From: Alphaproteobacteria bacterium
GTDB taxonomy: Bacteria; Pseudomonadota; Alphaproteobacteria; Thalassobaculales; Thalassobaculaceae
Length of the DNA: 64,000 nucleotides
Assembly (NCBI GenBank): GCA_022822665.1
Contig: JAJEAR010000065.1
Span: forward strand, 1-64,000
Reading direction: 5' to 3'
Each line of letters starts with the position of its first letter. The stretch's first letter is position 1. Positions 44,202-57,368 of the stretch are shown here, piece after piece. The position numbers and the translations under genes are program-made. Under the pieces are notes generated by a model. The model saw only the letters and a list, made by a program, of their open reading frames with translations, was not told the DNA's origin and ran no database searches.

Positions 44202-44260
44202 ATTGCGCCCATTGCAGGTCGGTCAGAGCGTCGTGCGGAAAATGACCGACGCGCCGAAAC

Positions 44261-45241
44261 CTACTTGATGAACGTCGCAAGCTTCTCGCGCGCGCCATCG
44301 TTGATCCACTGCGACCAGACGTCGGAGTGTGAGGACAGGAAATAGACCGCTGCCTCCTCCGCCGAGGCGCTGTTTTCCTCCTGCCAGGCAAGGATGCCGC
44401 TCAGCAGGCCGACCTCGAAGCTGATCTTGCCCATCAGCTCGGCGACCGCGGGCTCACGCTCGGTCAGCGCGGCCGTCGCAACCGTCAGGACCGGCGCTGG
44501 CGGGAAGTCCGACACGCCCGGGCTCGGATTGTCCTTGTTCTGGTTCGCCGAGTGGACACCGCCATCGATGTCTCCCAGGGAAACCTTGACCATCTCGTAC
44601 TTGCCCAGCAGCGCGGTCGGACCCCAGTAGTATCCGAACCAGGGTTCCTTGTCCTCGTAGGCAGCCGCGATCGACGTCGCCAGGGTCTCGCCGGAGCCGT
44701 GGTTGAACACCTCGATACCGGCCGCCTCGACACCGAGCGCCTTGACCAGGTTGTCGTTGACAATCCGGCAGCCCCAGCCATCCGGGCAGTTGTTGAACCG
44801 CGCGCCGACCAGGTCGGGATTGGCCAGCACACCGTCGATGGACGCCAGTTCCGGGTGCGCTTCGGCAAGATAGGCGGGGACCCACCATCCCTCGAGTCCG
44901 CCCGGTGCGATCACCTCGGCGAGCCGCGAAACCTTGCCCTCGGCCTCGAGCTTGGCATAGACGTCGCCGGTCGAGTTGAGCCACAGCTCGGTGACGATGT
45001 CGGGTTCGCCGTTCTCGGCCAGGGACGCGACCGACGTCGTGGTCGCGGACGGCACCTTTTCGACCGTGCACCCGTATCCCTGCTCCATCAGGAACTTGGC
45101 GACTTCCGTGATGATCTGGGATGATGCCCAGTTCATTTCGGTGATGGACACTTCCCCGCAGTCCGCGGAGGCCTTGCCCGGAACACCGAGACCAGCGGCA
45201 GCTACAACGCCGGCAAACGCGGCGACGAGGAGTTTCTTCAT
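44261..45241 (-). CDS. proX: Glycine betaine/choline ABC transporter substrate-binding protein
   Basis: This 326-residue OpuAC-type periplasmic protein has a clear signal peptide (MKKLLVAAFAGVVAAAG, cleavage near ASA-D). The mature part has aromatic residues suited to a quaternary-ammonium cage (MNWASSQ, LEGWWVPAYL, EPWFGYYWGPTALLG) and cysteines in NNCPDGWGCRI. An excellent AGGGAGGAAGG site precedes the ATG. It heads the proXWV operon. Betaine, choline or proline betaine are all possible ligands. Confidence 0.9.
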   Translation of the reverse strand: MKKLLVAAFAGVVAAAGLGVPGKASADCGEVSITEMNWASSQIITEVAKFLMEQGYGCTVEKVPSATTTSVASLAENGEPDIVTELWLNSTGDVYAKLEAEGKVSRLAEVIAPGGLEGWWVPAYLAEAHPELASIDGVLANPDLVGARFNNCPDGWGCRIVNDNLVKALGVEAAGIEVFNHGSGETLATSIAAAYEDKEPWFGYYWGPTALLGKYEMVKVSLGDIDGGVHSANQNKDNPSPGVSDFPPAPVLTVATAALTEREPAVAELMGKISFEVGLLSGILAWQEENSASAEEAAVYFLSSHSDVWSQWINDGAREKLATFIK

Positions 45242-45809
45242 GGCCTTCCTCCCTGTTGACACCCCACCGACCGGGATGTGCGGAACCGCGATCGTGTTCA
45301 CCGCGAGGCAGAACGAACGGGCCCGTCGGGCAGCGTAGGCCAGACCCCGCATCCGTTCAAGGGAAGCCATCGGTTCGACCGTCGAACCCGCCGTCGCGGA
45401 GAAATTCCGACCGGAGCTCTTCGGGCGGCCCGGAAGGACCCGGCTTCATTTGCCTTCGGCCGACTGGCCAGAGCTTTCAGGCCTGCTGCGCAGATCCTGA
45501 TCGGGGGGTATTTCCAGCTCCGTGCCACTGCGCAGGCGCGCCGCGCCCCCGGGACCAGTCCGGCCCTGACCACGTGTGGCGGAAACAGGTATCCAAACCG
45601 TCCGGGGCATACCGGTCGGCCGACGGTTCCTGGATTACATCCCGCGAGCGGCTTGCCGACATCTGCATTTTCGCTGGTCATGACAAGAGACGAGAGCCGG
45701 TCGCCGAGGCGGTCCCCTCGTTCCGCCGGCTTTGCCTGCAATTCCGAGTTCCTCTATTGATGACGTGCAGTAATTTGCTGTCACGTACTTCTGCCCATAC
45801 GGTACTGCC
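45242..45809. other. 570-base intergenic region, probable control region of proX and the RHH gene
   Basis: No gene was recognised. On the proX side, minus-strand TTGAAC and TACGCT at 45332-45360, 17 bases apart, form a weak promoter candidate. On the other side, TTGCTG (45775-45780), a 17-base spacer and TACGGT (45798-45803) end 6 bases before the ribbon-helix-helix ATG. An imperfect inverted repeat around GACGTG/CACGTA overlaps that -35 and could be its operator. Confidence 0.35.
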
Positions 45810-46064
45810 ATGTCCCAACAGGTGACAGTGCGATTGCCGAACCCGGTGGTGGATGCGCTGGATACGGCGGCGCAGCGGCTTCGCCGCAGCCGGGCGGATG
45901 TGATCCGGCTCGCCGTCGAACACTACCTCGAAGACTTCGACGATCTCTCCGTCGCCATCGACCGGCTGCGCGATCCCGGCGATCCGGCGCTGGACTGGGA
46001 CCAGGTCCGGCGAGAGCTACTCGATACGGATCAGGGAGAGAGCGGCCAGAGACCTGAGGCATAA
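45810..46064 (+). CDS. Ribbon-helix-helix (CopG-type) antitoxin
   Basis: This 84-residue protein has the RHH pattern QQVTVRLPNPVVDALDTAAQRLRRSRADVIRLAVEHYLE in its first half: a beta strand followed by two helices. The acidic tail ends LDWDQVRRELL and resembles toxin-binding tails of RelE/ParE partners. RHH antitoxins dimerise, bind DNA and repress their operon. Downstream a toxin frame survives only as a fragment, so this is now an orphan. No ribosome site is visible upstream. Confidence 0.8.
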   Translation: MSQQVTVRLPNPVVDALDTAAQRLRRSRADVIRLAVEHYLEDFDDLSVAIDRLRDPGDPALDWDQVRRELLDTDQGESGQRPEA

Positions 46065-46128
46065 CGTCAAGCCGGACCGGACGCGCATCTTCACCACCAT
46101 CGACCGGCCGGCCGAACCCCCCCGATGA
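46012..46128 (+). pseudogene. N-terminal remnant of a RelE/ParE-type toxin
   Basis: In the frame overlapping the antitoxin 3' end, codons read SYSIRIRERAARDLRH, then KPDRTRIFTTIDRPAEPPR, then TGA. That matches the N-terminal third of RelE/ParE toxins (strand, helix A, helix B, then D-P-R). No start codon precedes it in frame, and nothing toxin-like follows the stop, which comes just after a run of seven Cs. The toxin is dead by truncation. Confidence 0.55.
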
Positions 46129-46334
46129 TCACTCTCCTGGTTTAGTATAAGGTGGAGGATCTCGGTACCAATCGCCGTTCGTCGCCATGTGAGGAAGACA
46201 GTGCCCGGGTCACCGGCAGGCTGCCATAGCGCGAATTCGGCAGTGATCCGGCGCAGGCCGCTCGCCGCCGGCCGCGCCGCCCGTGCCCGCCCCGGGGACC
46301 CGGTCCGCGCCAACACTTGCGGAGTACGCAGCGC

Positions 46335-48125
46335 ATGACGAGGCGCCGGGACCTGCCGATCACCGCGTTCCTCATGCTCGGTGTCGGCGGCATCGTGCTT
46401 ACCGCGCTCGCCTCGATCTACCTGCTCGGTTTCGTGGTCGCGGTGCGCAACACCACCGATCTGACCACGCTGCGTGCCGAGCGCAGTCTTGATGGCCTGA
46501 CCCGGGCCATCCGCCTGCACGTCGCACCGGCGGAAGCCCACGCGAGGCATGCCGCGGGCCTGGTCGCAGGGCTTGACGGAGATCCGGGGCCGGACGCGAT
46601 CGACAGGCTGCACAGCGCCATGGCACTGATCCCGCACCTGAGACACGCGGGGTTCCTGGGAGCGGACGGTACCTATCTGCGGTACGGCAGGTCCGGCCGG
46701 TCCGAGCTGTCCACCTGGACCGGGGACGAGGGGGTCGCACGCCTGTTCGCCACCATGGCGCCGGATGCGGATGCCCTCTGGCTCGATCCCGTCTACCTTT
46801 CCCCGATCGGGCGGACCGTCATTCCGGTGGTGGTCCCTGTCAGCCGCAACGGACAACTGGTCGGCATGACGGCGGCAGGGGTGACACTGCGAGAGCTTTC
46901 CCGGTTCGTCTTCGACCTCGCACCGGAAGCGTCGGGAACCGCCTTCATCCTGCGCGGAACCCGCCAGGTCATCGCCCACCCGAAACTGCTCGGCATCCCG
47001 ATCGAGAACCATACCGGCCCCGACCGGCCGCTACCCGATCTCGCGGTGCTTGACGATCCGATCCTGCAGGCCTTCGCGGACGGCGAAAGCCGCGCGCCCT
47101 GGGTGATCGGAGCCGGTCAGCGCGCCAATGCCCGTTTCATCACTTCCGAACGGGGCGAGGACCACATCCTGCTGTGGGAAGAACTCGCGGACTTTGACAG
47201 CATCCCCTGGATGGTCGGGTTCCACGCCCCGGCCGGTGCGCTCGAGGGTGCGAACGTCTGGACAAGGCTGGTCGGGGCCGCGACCGTGGGGCTGGCGCTG
47301 GTCGCGCTGGCGCTCGCAGCCCTGTTCCTGCTGGGCCGCTACATCCGCCGGCCAGTGCGCGAGCTGGCCCGCCTGTCGCTGCAGGTTCGCGACCTCGATT
47401 TCTCCGGCGCTCCGACGGCACGTGCCTCTCTGGTGCGCGAGTTGAACGAGGCCGGCGACGCCTTTGCCCGGATGCTCGAGGGGCTGACGCTGTTCGCAAC
47501 CTTCGTGCCGAGAGCGCTGGTGCTCAGGCTGATGCGGTCGGGCACCGGTGTCGAGCTTTCGGAACAGCGCGCGGTGACGGTCATGTTTACCGACATCGCC
47601 GGCTTCACCGGCATGTCCGAACGGCTGTCGGCCGGCGAGGTGGCGGGAGTCCTGAACCAGCATTTCGCGCTGCTCAACCAAGGGGTCGAGCAGGAAGGCG
47701 GCACCGTCGACAAGTACATCGGCGACAGCATGATGGCGTTCTGGGGGGCGCCGGAGGACCAGGAAGACCACGCCGCCCGCGGCTGCCGGGCGGTCCGGGC
47801 GATCGCCAAGGCGGTCCGGGCCGACAATCTCGAGCGCCGGGAACGCGGCGACGAGGCGTTGCGCCTGCGCATCGGTGTTCACAGCGGCCCGGTGATCGCC
47901 GGCACCATCGGCGCTCCCGGCCGTGTCAACTACACCCTTGTCGGCGATACCGTGAATGTCGCCAATCGCATCGAGCAGCTCGGCAAGGACATCGCGCCGG
48001 GAGACGACGTGGTGGTGCTGGCGAGTGGCGAAACCATCGCCGCGGCCGGTCTCGACGCCCCCGAGGTCGGCGCCTTCGACATTCGCGGACGCGCCGGACG
48101 GATCACGGTCTTCAGGCTGGCCTGA
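46335..48125 (+). CDS. Membrane adenylate cyclase with extracytoplasmic CACHE-like sensor and HAMP
   Basis: This 596-residue protein has an N-terminal membrane segment (residues 15-35), a periplasmic double-CACHE-like sensor to about 315, a second membrane segment near 320-345, a HAMP segment and a class III cyclase domain from about 410. The metal aspartates lie in VMFTDIAGFTGMSERL and YIGDSMMAFWGAPEDQEDHA. GGTVDKYIGD carries the substrate-selecting Lys and VNYTLVGDTVNVANRIEQ the second base contact, favouring ATP. It makes cAMP in response to an outside ligand. The ATG at 46335 is used; GTG at 46317 is an alternative. Confidence 0.88.
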   Translation: MTRRRDLPITAFLMLGVGGIVLTALASIYLLGFVVAVRNTTDLTTLRAERSLDGLTRAIRLHVAPAEAHARHAAGLVAGLDGDPGPDAIDRLHSAMALIPHLRHAGFLGADGTYLRYGRSGRSELSTWTGDEGVARLFATMAPDADALWLDPVYLSPIGRTVIPVVVPVSRNGQLVGMTAAGVTLRELSRFVFDLAPEASGTAFILRGTRQVIAHPKLLGIPIENHTGPDRPLPDLAVLDDPILQAFADGESRAPWVIGAGQRANARFITSERGEDHILLWEELADFDSIPWMVGFHAPAGALEGANVWTRLVGAATVGLALVALALAALFLLGRYIRRPVRELARLSLQVRDLDFSGAPTARASLVRELNEAGDAFARMLEGLTLFATFVPRALVLRLMRSGTGVELSEQRAVTVMFTDIAGFTGMSERLSAGEVAGVLNQHFALLNQGVEQEGGTVDKYIGDSMMAFWGAPEDQEDHAARGCRAVRAIAKAVRADNLERRERGDEALRLRIGVHSGPVIAGTIGAPGRVNYTLVGDTVNVANRIEQLGKDIAPGDDVVVLASGETIAAAGLDAPEVGAFDIRGRAGRITVFRLA

Positions 48126-48131
48126 GCGACG

Positions 48132-49748
48132 TCACAGTTCCCTGGCCCGCTCGCGGAGCACGAATTTCTGGATCTTGCCGGTCGATGTTTTCGGCAGGTC
48201 GCAGAACACGATGGTTCCCGGCACCTTGTAGTGCGCGAGTGCGTCGCGGCACCAGGCGACCACCTCCGCCTCGGTCAGCCCCTCATGGCCGGGCGCCCGG
48301 GCGATGAATGCGCATGGTGTCTCACCCCACTTCCCGTGCGGCTGGGCAACGACCGCCGCCTCCATGATGGCCGGGTGCCGGTAGAGCGCTTCCTCGACCT
48401 CGAGCGAGGAAATGTTCTCGCCGCCGGAGATGATGATGTCCTTGGACCGGTCCTTGACCTCGGCGTAGCCGTCGGGGTGCATGACCGCGAGATCACCGCT
48501 GTGAAACCAGCCGTGGGCGAATGCCTCGGCGGTGGCGGCGGGGTTGCGCAGGTACCCCTTCATCACCGTGTTGCCGCGCATCCAGATCTCGCCCATGGTC
48601 TCGCCATCGGCGGGCACGTCGCGGCCGGTCGCGGGATCGACCACCCGGAACCCCTCCAGCGTCGGGTACCCGACACCCTGGCGCGCCATGCGCGTCGCCT
48701 TCTCGTCAAGCTCCAGCCCTTCCCATTCCGGCGGCCAGGCGCAGATGCCGGACGGGCCGTAGGTCTCGGTCAGGCCGTAGAGATGCGTAACCCGGAACCC
48801 GATGCGTTCCATGCCGGCGATCACTGCGCTGGGTGGTGCGGCGCCGCCGGTCGCGATCTCGACGCGGTGCGCGAACTGCCGCCGCACCTCGGCGGGCGCG
48901 TGGATCAGCAGGTTGAGCACGATCGGCGCCCCGCACATGTGCGAAACCCGGTGCTCGGCGATCAGCCGGAAGATCAGCTCCGGATCGACCGCACGCAGGC
49001 AGACATGGGTTCCGCCGACCGCGGTCACGCCCCAGGTGAAGGTCCAGCCGTTGCAGTGGAACATCGGCAGGGTCCACAGGTAGCGCGCGTGCGAGTCGAG
49101 ACCGAACGCGATGGCATTGCCCATGGCGTTGAGGAACGCACCGCGGTGGTTGAACACCACCCCCTTCGGGTTTCCGGTCGTTCCCGAGGTGTAGTTGACC
49201 GCCATGGACTCCCACTCGTCCGCGGGCCGGGGCCAGTCGGGATCGGGGTCACCCTCGGCGAGAAAGGTCTCGTAGTCGACTTCGCCGATCAGTTCCCCTG
49301 ACGCGGCCAGTTCATCATCGATCCCGACCACGACCGGAGGGGTGTCCATGCGCGCGAGCGCATTCTCCGTCAGTGCCGAGAACTCCCGGTCGACCAGCAC
49401 CAGCCGGGCGCCGCAATGCTCGAGAATGAAGGCGATGGTCGCCGGGTCGAGACGGTAGTTGAGCGCGTTCAGCACCGCGCCGGCCATGATCACGCCGTAG
49501 TGGGCTTCCAGCATCGCCGGAGTATTGGGCGCGATGATCGACACCACGTCACCCTTGCCGATACCCCGGCGCATCAGGGCCGAAGCCATGCGCCGGGCCC
49601 GGTCGCGGAAGTCACGGTAGGTCAGCCGCAGGCTGCCATGGATGACCGCCGTCTTCTCCGGCCAGGTCGCGCCCGCGCGCTCGAGAAAGTCGGCCGGCAC
49701 CAGGGGAGCGTGGTTGGCCGCGTTGGCACTCAGTCCAGTCTCGTCCAT
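48132..49748 (-). CDS. AMP-dependent acyl-CoA synthetase
   Basis: This 538-residue member of the ANL superfamily activates a carboxylic acid to acyl-CoA through an acyl-AMP. The AMP-binding motif is YTSGTTGNPKGVVFNHRG near residue 185, then YGLTETYGP near 315, GWFHSGDLAVMHPDGYAEVKDRSKDIIISGGENISS near 420-455 and the catalytic Lys in PKTSTGKIQKF near 525. The substrate is probably a medium or long chain fatty or aryl acid. It is convergent with the cyclase gene and 120 bases downstream of mfd. Confidence 0.9.
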   Translation of the reverse strand: MDETGLSANAANHAPLVPADFLERAGATWPEKTAVIHGSLRLTYRDFRDRARRMASALMRRGIGKGDVVSIIAPNTPAMLEAHYGVIMAGAVLNALNYRLDPATIAFILEHCGARLVLVDREFSALTENALARMDTPPVVVGIDDELAASGELIGEVDYETFLAEGDPDPDWPRPADEWESMAVNYTSGTTGNPKGVVFNHRGAFLNAMGNAIAFGLDSHARYLWTLPMFHCNGWTFTWGVTAVGGTHVCLRAVDPELIFRLIAEHRVSHMCGAPIVLNLLIHAPAEVRRQFAHRVEIATGGAAPPSAVIAGMERIGFRVTHLYGLTETYGPSGICAWPPEWEGLELDEKATRMARQGVGYPTLEGFRVVDPATGRDVPADGETMGEIWMRGNTVMKGYLRNPAATAEAFAHGWFHSGDLAVMHPDGYAEVKDRSKDIIISGGENISSLEVEEALYRHPAIMEAAVVAQPHGKWGETPCAFIARAPGHEGLTEAEVVAWCRDALAHYKVPGTIVFCDLPKTSTGKIQKFVLRERAREL

Positions 49749-49868
49749 GTTCTTGCCTGCTCCGTTGCGTCCGCTTATCCAGGATCGGGTGTCTGCACGC
49801 CGCCGCTCCGCAGCCGCAGGGTCGCACGGAATTCGTGGAGGAACAAAGACGGCATCCGCTCAAAGCGC

Positions 49869-53358
<3,490 letters not shown>

Positions 53359-53366
<8 letters not shown>

Positions 53367-53625
53367 GGTGGAAGGACCGGATCATGTGCAGCACATCGGT
53401 ATCGTAGGCTGGCGGCGGCACCTCCATCCCGGTGATCCAGGTATAGAGCCGCGGGTCCTCGATCGCGAGCAGGGCTTCGTAGGCATCGAGCTGGTCGGGT
53501 CCGAGGCCGGCAAGCCGTGCCCGCGCGAACCGACCGAGCAGCAGGTCGGTCTCCCGGGTTCCGGTGTAGAGGCTGCGGTACAGCAGTTTCCTGCGGCGTT
53601 CCGCCAGGGCCGGGCTGTCGGGCAT
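53359..53625 (-). CDS. sdhE: FAD assembly factor SdhE
   Basis: This 88-residue SDH assembly factor 2 protein helps insert FAD into succinate dehydrogenase. RRKLLYRSLYTGTRETDLLLGRFA stands where the family has R-x-L-x-x-R-S-x-R-R-G-x-K-E; the usual RGxxE core is here TGTRE, retaining the Glu. YEALLAIEDPRLYTWITG matches the C-terminal half. The substitution of the RG pair is unusual but the rest is typical. It is cotranscribed with mfd. Confidence 0.88.
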
Positions 53626-53680
53626 GAACTGTCTCCGCTGGCGCCGTGTCGGGCGCCGCGCACCGTGCCGGTGCAGTGGT

Positions 53681-54463
53681 TCAGGAGGATCTCTTCCGGT
53701 CGGGTTTCAGGACCGTCGCCGGCGCATTGTCCCGCTCCGCGAGCGCCTGGTTGCCGGCCAGGATCTGCGGGACCGACCGAACCTCGTCCCGCCTGCGATC
53801 GGGTGGTGCGACGATCCCGGTCGATACCAGCATCTTGAACCCTTCTTCCGACGACATGTCGAGGTAGTGCAGGTCACGTTCGGGGACAAACAGCAGGAAT
53901 CCCGATGTCGGGTTCGGCGTGGTGGGGACGAAGACGTTGACCATCTCGGTGTCGATCGCGTTCTGCACCTCGCCCTCGGTATGACCGGTGACGAACCCCA
54001 TCGTCCAGATCCCGCGCCGGGGATACTCGAGGAGCACGACATGGCGGAAGGCATCGGCGTTCTGCGCAAGGATGGTCTCCATGATCTGCTTGACCGCGCC
54101 ATAGATACTGCGCACGATCGGCATGCTCGCCATGAACTGCTCGCTCATGCGGACCAGCCAGCGCCCCACCAGGCCGGCAGTCAGCCAGCCGACCAGCGTC
54201 AGCACGACCACCGCCAGGATCAGGCCGAGGCCGGGCAAGGGGATCGGGAGGTAGGATTCCGGGTTGTAGCGCGGCGGGATCAGCGGCACGACCTGGCTGT
54301 CGAAAAAGGTGATGATCCCCCAGGTCAGCCACAGGGTAATGCCGATCGGCGCGGTAATCAGGATGCCGGCAAGCAGGTAGCTGCGCAGACGATAGATGAG
54401 GGGTCGCCGCCGCCCGAGCGGCGGTGCGTTGCGCCGTCTGCGAGTCCTCCGTGCCACTGGCAC
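53681..54463 (-). CDS. DUF502 family membrane protein
   Basis: This 260-residue protein has two membrane segments (ILITAPIGITLWLTWGIITFF and LILAVVVLTLVGWLTAG) and the DUF502 core SMPIVRSIYGAVKQIMETI, followed by VTGHTEGEVQNA and VFVPTTPNPTSGFLLFVP. The GTG start is chosen for its GGAGGAAAG site; the long in-frame extension lacks homology. Function is unknown. Proximity to sdhE and mfd is common in alphaproteobacteria. Confidence 0.88.
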   Translation of the reverse strand: MPVARRTRRRRNAPPLGRRRPLIYRLRSYLLAGILITAPIGITLWLTWGIITFFDSQVVPLIPPRYNPESYLPIPLPGLGLILAVVVLTLVGWLTAGLVGRWLVRMSEQFMASMPIVRSIYGAVKQIMETILAQNADAFRHVVLLEYPRRGIWTMGFVTGHTEGEVQNAIDTEMVNVFVPTTPNPTSGFLLFVPERDLHYLDMSSEEGFKMLVSTGIVAPPDRRRDEVRSVPQILAGNQALAERDNAPATVLKPDRKRSS

Positions 54464-54884
54464 CCTTTCCTCCCGACCGCGGCCCGCAACCACCACGCCG
54501 GATGGTCGTGCTTGTTCCCAGTGTACGCGTTCGCGAGCCGGAAATCGAGAACCAGAGTCGGCCGTGCCCGGCCCGGGAGCCGATCCGGATCCGCATCTTC
54601 TCACCCATGTGCTCGCCGGCCCGGACCGTTGGCTACCGCGCAGGGTGCCCGTCACCGCGGCAGGTCTCGATTCAGCTGATCCCTGCGTCGTGGTTCGGGT
54701 GCGTGAAACAGCCGATCGACTGCCGTCGCGGCGCCGGTCCGCCGGCAGCGCCTGCCTGGAGATACCGGGGGTCGGATGAACCGGTCCCCGGGGGCCGGAC
54801 CGTCGCGAACGGGCGCGGTAAGCCTGGTCGCGGCCCCTGCCCCGGCAGTCCGGTTCCGGCGTAACGGGGCTCCTCGGCGCACTT
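54464..54884. other. 420-base stretch without a recognisable gene
   Basis: This lies between the DUF502 start and the 3' end of the ABC ATPase pseudogene. Open frames on both strands show no family motifs. Confidence 0.5.
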
Positions 54885-55165
54885 TGGCCAGGAAGCGGCT
54901 GGTCCTTTCGGAACGCGGTGCGCCAAGGACCCGGGACGGTGGACCGATCCCCTCGATACGGCCACCATCAACACGGGCGACCCGGTCGGAGGCATCGCGG
55001 GCGAAACCCGTTTCGTGGGTGACGCAGATCGCAGATCAATGTCATGCCCTCGTCGGCACGCAGGCGCATCGTATCGAGCACTTCTCCCACCGGTTCCGGG
55101 TCCGGTGCCGAGGGAGCCTCGTCGAACAGCAGGCAGTCCGGCTCCATCGCCAGCGCCCGCACGAT
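54885..55165 (-). pseudogene. Frameshifted C-terminal fragment of an amino-acid ABC transporter ATPase
   Basis: On the minus strand RALAMEPDCLLFDEAPSAPDP matches the Walker B region (normally DEPTSALDPE), followed by VGEVLDTMR and EGMTLIC. A tandem 7-base duplication of GATCTGC (55024-55037) then shifts the frame. Removing one copy restores VTHETGFARDASDRVARVDGGRIEGIGPP and APRSERTSRFLAKV, the normal C-terminus of GlnQ/HisP-type ATPases. The N-terminal half with Walker A and signature is missing. It was probably the uptake ATPase for the neighbouring hydroxyproline cluster. Confidence 0.75.
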
Positions 55166-55354
55166 CGCGGGCCCTGGAACACTTCTTCACTACCCCGGGA
55201 TGCCAGAGCTCGAGAGTATCTTGGGCGGGGCGGAACAGGCTCCCCACCTGTGTACTTGAAGCCAGTGCCCGTCCGGGCCGTGGCACGTGGGTCATCCACT
55301 CGGTAGCGGGGCGGCCTTGCCCCCAATCCCCAAGGGAGACGGCACCCCCGTGGG

Positions 55355-56422
55355 TCAGTCCCGGGTGTCCTGCGGGGCCGAGACCGGGTTCCCGGTACCG
55401 GGAGGCCAGGTGTCACTCAGCCGATACCCTTCCGGCCACGGATCGCGCGGGTCGAGATGAAGCTGGGTCGTCCCGGTGAGCCAGGCGCGACCGGAGACCG
55501 ACGGGACAATGGCCGGCCACCCTCCCACCGTCACCTCTTCCTCAACGCGGCAGTCGAACACGGAACCGATGATCGACACTCCGCGAAAGTGGTCGCCGAG
55601 CCCGAGCTGGCCCCGCGCGTGCAGCACGGCCATGCGGGCGGAGCACCCGGTACCCGTCGGGCTTCGATCGATCTTCCCGGGCCGGATGACCACGGCGTTG
55701 CGGCCCGTCGGGACACCGTCGATGTCCCGGACCGGGGCTGCGATCTGGCAAAACGAGATGTGCCGCCAGTCTGGGTTGCGGGGATGGACGAACCCGAGTT
55801 GCTCGTTTGCCGCGCGGGTAATGCGGATGCCGACGTCGACGATGTCGCGCGCTTCGTCGGGGTTCAGGGTGAAGCCTAGCGTCTCGGAATCCACCAGAAC
55901 GAAACTGTCGCCGCCGTAGGCGGTGTCCACCGTCAGCGTTCCCAGCCCCTCGACTTCGAGCGCAGCCCCGAGCCGTGCCGCGAACGACGGCAGATTGTGC
56001 ACGCGGACGAGGTCGACGCGGCCATCCGAGCACGCGGCGTACACGCGGATCAGCCCGCCGGGGGCTTCCAGGACCATCACCGTTTCCGGCTCGGTCATCG
56101 GCAGGATGCCGGTCTCCAGCAGCACCGTCGCGACGCACAGGCTGTTCGACCCCGACATCGGCGGCGTGTCCTCGGGCTCCATGATGATGAAACCCATGGC
56201 GGCGCGGGGATCCTTCGGCGGTACCAGCAGGTTCACGTGGCGGAAGACCCCGCCGCGCGGCTCGTTCAGCACGAACCGGCGGAGCGACTGGTCGCGGGCG
56301 ATAAAGCGCGACTGTTCCCACAGCGTGTCTCCGGGTGGCGGGGCGACGCCACCGACGATGACGTCCCCGACCTCTCCTTCCGCATGGCAGCCGACGATGT
56401 GCACCAGGCGTTTCGATCGCAT
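55355..56422 (-). CDS. Proline racemase family enzyme, Ser/Cys type (hydroxyproline epimerase or dehydratase)
   Basis: This 355-residue protein has the start [25 protein letters not shown] and [17 protein letters not shown], where the first catalytic Cys of proline racemases is Ser90. The second catalytic site is intact, with Cys260 in [14 protein letters not shown]. Characterised relatives with varied residues act on trans-4- or trans-3-hydroxyproline as epimerases or dehydratases. The nearby aconitase X genes favour a 3-hydroxyproline route; the exact reaction is inference. It shares the strand with those genes but lies about 540 bases further downstream. Confidence 0.82.
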   Translation of the reverse strand: MRSKRLVHIVGCHAEGEVGDVIVGGVAPPPGDTLWEQSRFIARDQSLRRFVLNEPRGGVFRHVNLLVPPKDPRAAMGFIIMEPEDTPPMSGSNSLCVATVLLETGILPMTEPETVMVLEAPGGLIRVYAACSDGRVDLVRVHNLPSFAARLGAALEVEGLGTLTVDTAYGGDSFVLVDSETLGFTLNPDEARDIVDVGIRITRAANEQLGFVHPRNPDWRHISFCQIAAPVRDIDGVPTGRNAVVIRPGKIDRSPTGTGCSARMAVLHARGQLGLGDHFRGVSIIGSVFDCRVEEEVTVGGWPAIVPSVSGRAWLTGTTQLHLDPRDPWPEGYRLSDTWPPGTGNPVSAPQDTRD

Positions 56423-56963
56423 CGATCAGTCCTCCACGCAGGCCAGGCCGACCGGGAAATGCGAGCTGGAACAGTTGCCCGCGAACGGCCGCCCTGCCCT
56501 GCCCCGTACCGTGCATTCGGATGTGTCGCCGCGCACGCAACGGGCAGCCTTTTCGAGGCACGGTACACAGGCCGTCATCACGGGCATGCGGTCATCCTTC
56601 CCACGCCAGAAGCCATCGAACCCGGGCCGGTCGTGTCGGTGAGGCCCCGGTGCACGGGCGGTGCGGCGCGCTGACGACGAGAGTGCCAGGGTCCCCAGGC
56701 GGCAGACATGCCGGCGGTGACGCCCTGGCCGCCGGCCCCGTTTTCATCACGCGGGATCCTGTCGGCGATCCCTGACAACCTCACGACGCTCTTCCCAGCC
56801 ACAGGCCGGGCGATCTGGAGAGGCCCCGGCGTGAGGCGACATGGTGGAGGATACCGTGTCATGTACGCGAAAGGGCGACCACCGGGTCGTGTGCGGCATT
56901 CCCGGCGACTGCGCCCCGCGTCAGTGGAAACCGGGAGCGCCATGTTTCTCGCCCGGGTGGAAC
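56423..56963. other. 540-base stretch inside the hydroxyproline cluster without a recognisable gene
   Basis: Neither strand shows a recognisable protein. Given the pseudogene nearby, this may be the worn remains of a further cluster gene, but nothing identifiable is left. Confidence 0.4.
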
Positions 56964-57368
56964 TCAGATCCCGCATTCAATGGTGCCGTCATCGAGGATG
57001 CGGAGCTCGTCACCTGACCGGAAGGGCGGGGCGTCCATGACCAGGACCGGAATCGTGTTCCAGCCCATCTGGCGGGCAACGAGGACACCGATCGGCAGGA
57101 TCGCGTCAGGCGTGCCGAGGATCATGGCCCGCGGCCCCAGTTCCCGGTACAGCAGCTCCAGGATGATCGAGGCGGACGAACTCGAGCCGATCGGCCTCGG
57201 CAGCACGAGAATACTCCCGGCGATGCGTTCGCCATGCTGAGGGTGGCCCGCGAGAACGACCTCGGAGGTGGTGGGGCTGATGCCGCCCCAGAAACTGACC
57301 GGTTCATCCAGGCGCAGCGCCGTACCGCACGCCGCACCACCCAGCAGGACCTCGGCCTGCCAGTTCAT
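56964..57368 (-). CDS. Aconitase X swivel (small) subunit, DUF126
   Basis: This 134-residue DUF126 domain protein contains LDEPVSFWGGISPTTSEVV, the swivel-domain HPQHGERIAGSILVLPRPIGSSSSASIILELL and the C-terminal VMDAPPF. In two-subunit aconitase X enzymes it supplies the swivel domain; known members dehydrate cis-3-hydroxy-L-proline. Its ATG overlaps the stop of the large-subunit gene by 4 bases, supporting a heterodimer. Confidence 0.87.
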   Translation of the reverse strand: MNWQAEVLLGGAACGTALRLDEPVSFWGGISPTTSEVVLAGHPQHGERIAGSILVLPRPIGSSSSASIILELLYRELGPRAMILGTPDAILPIGVLVARQMGWNTIPVLVMDAPPFRSGDELRILDDGTIECGI

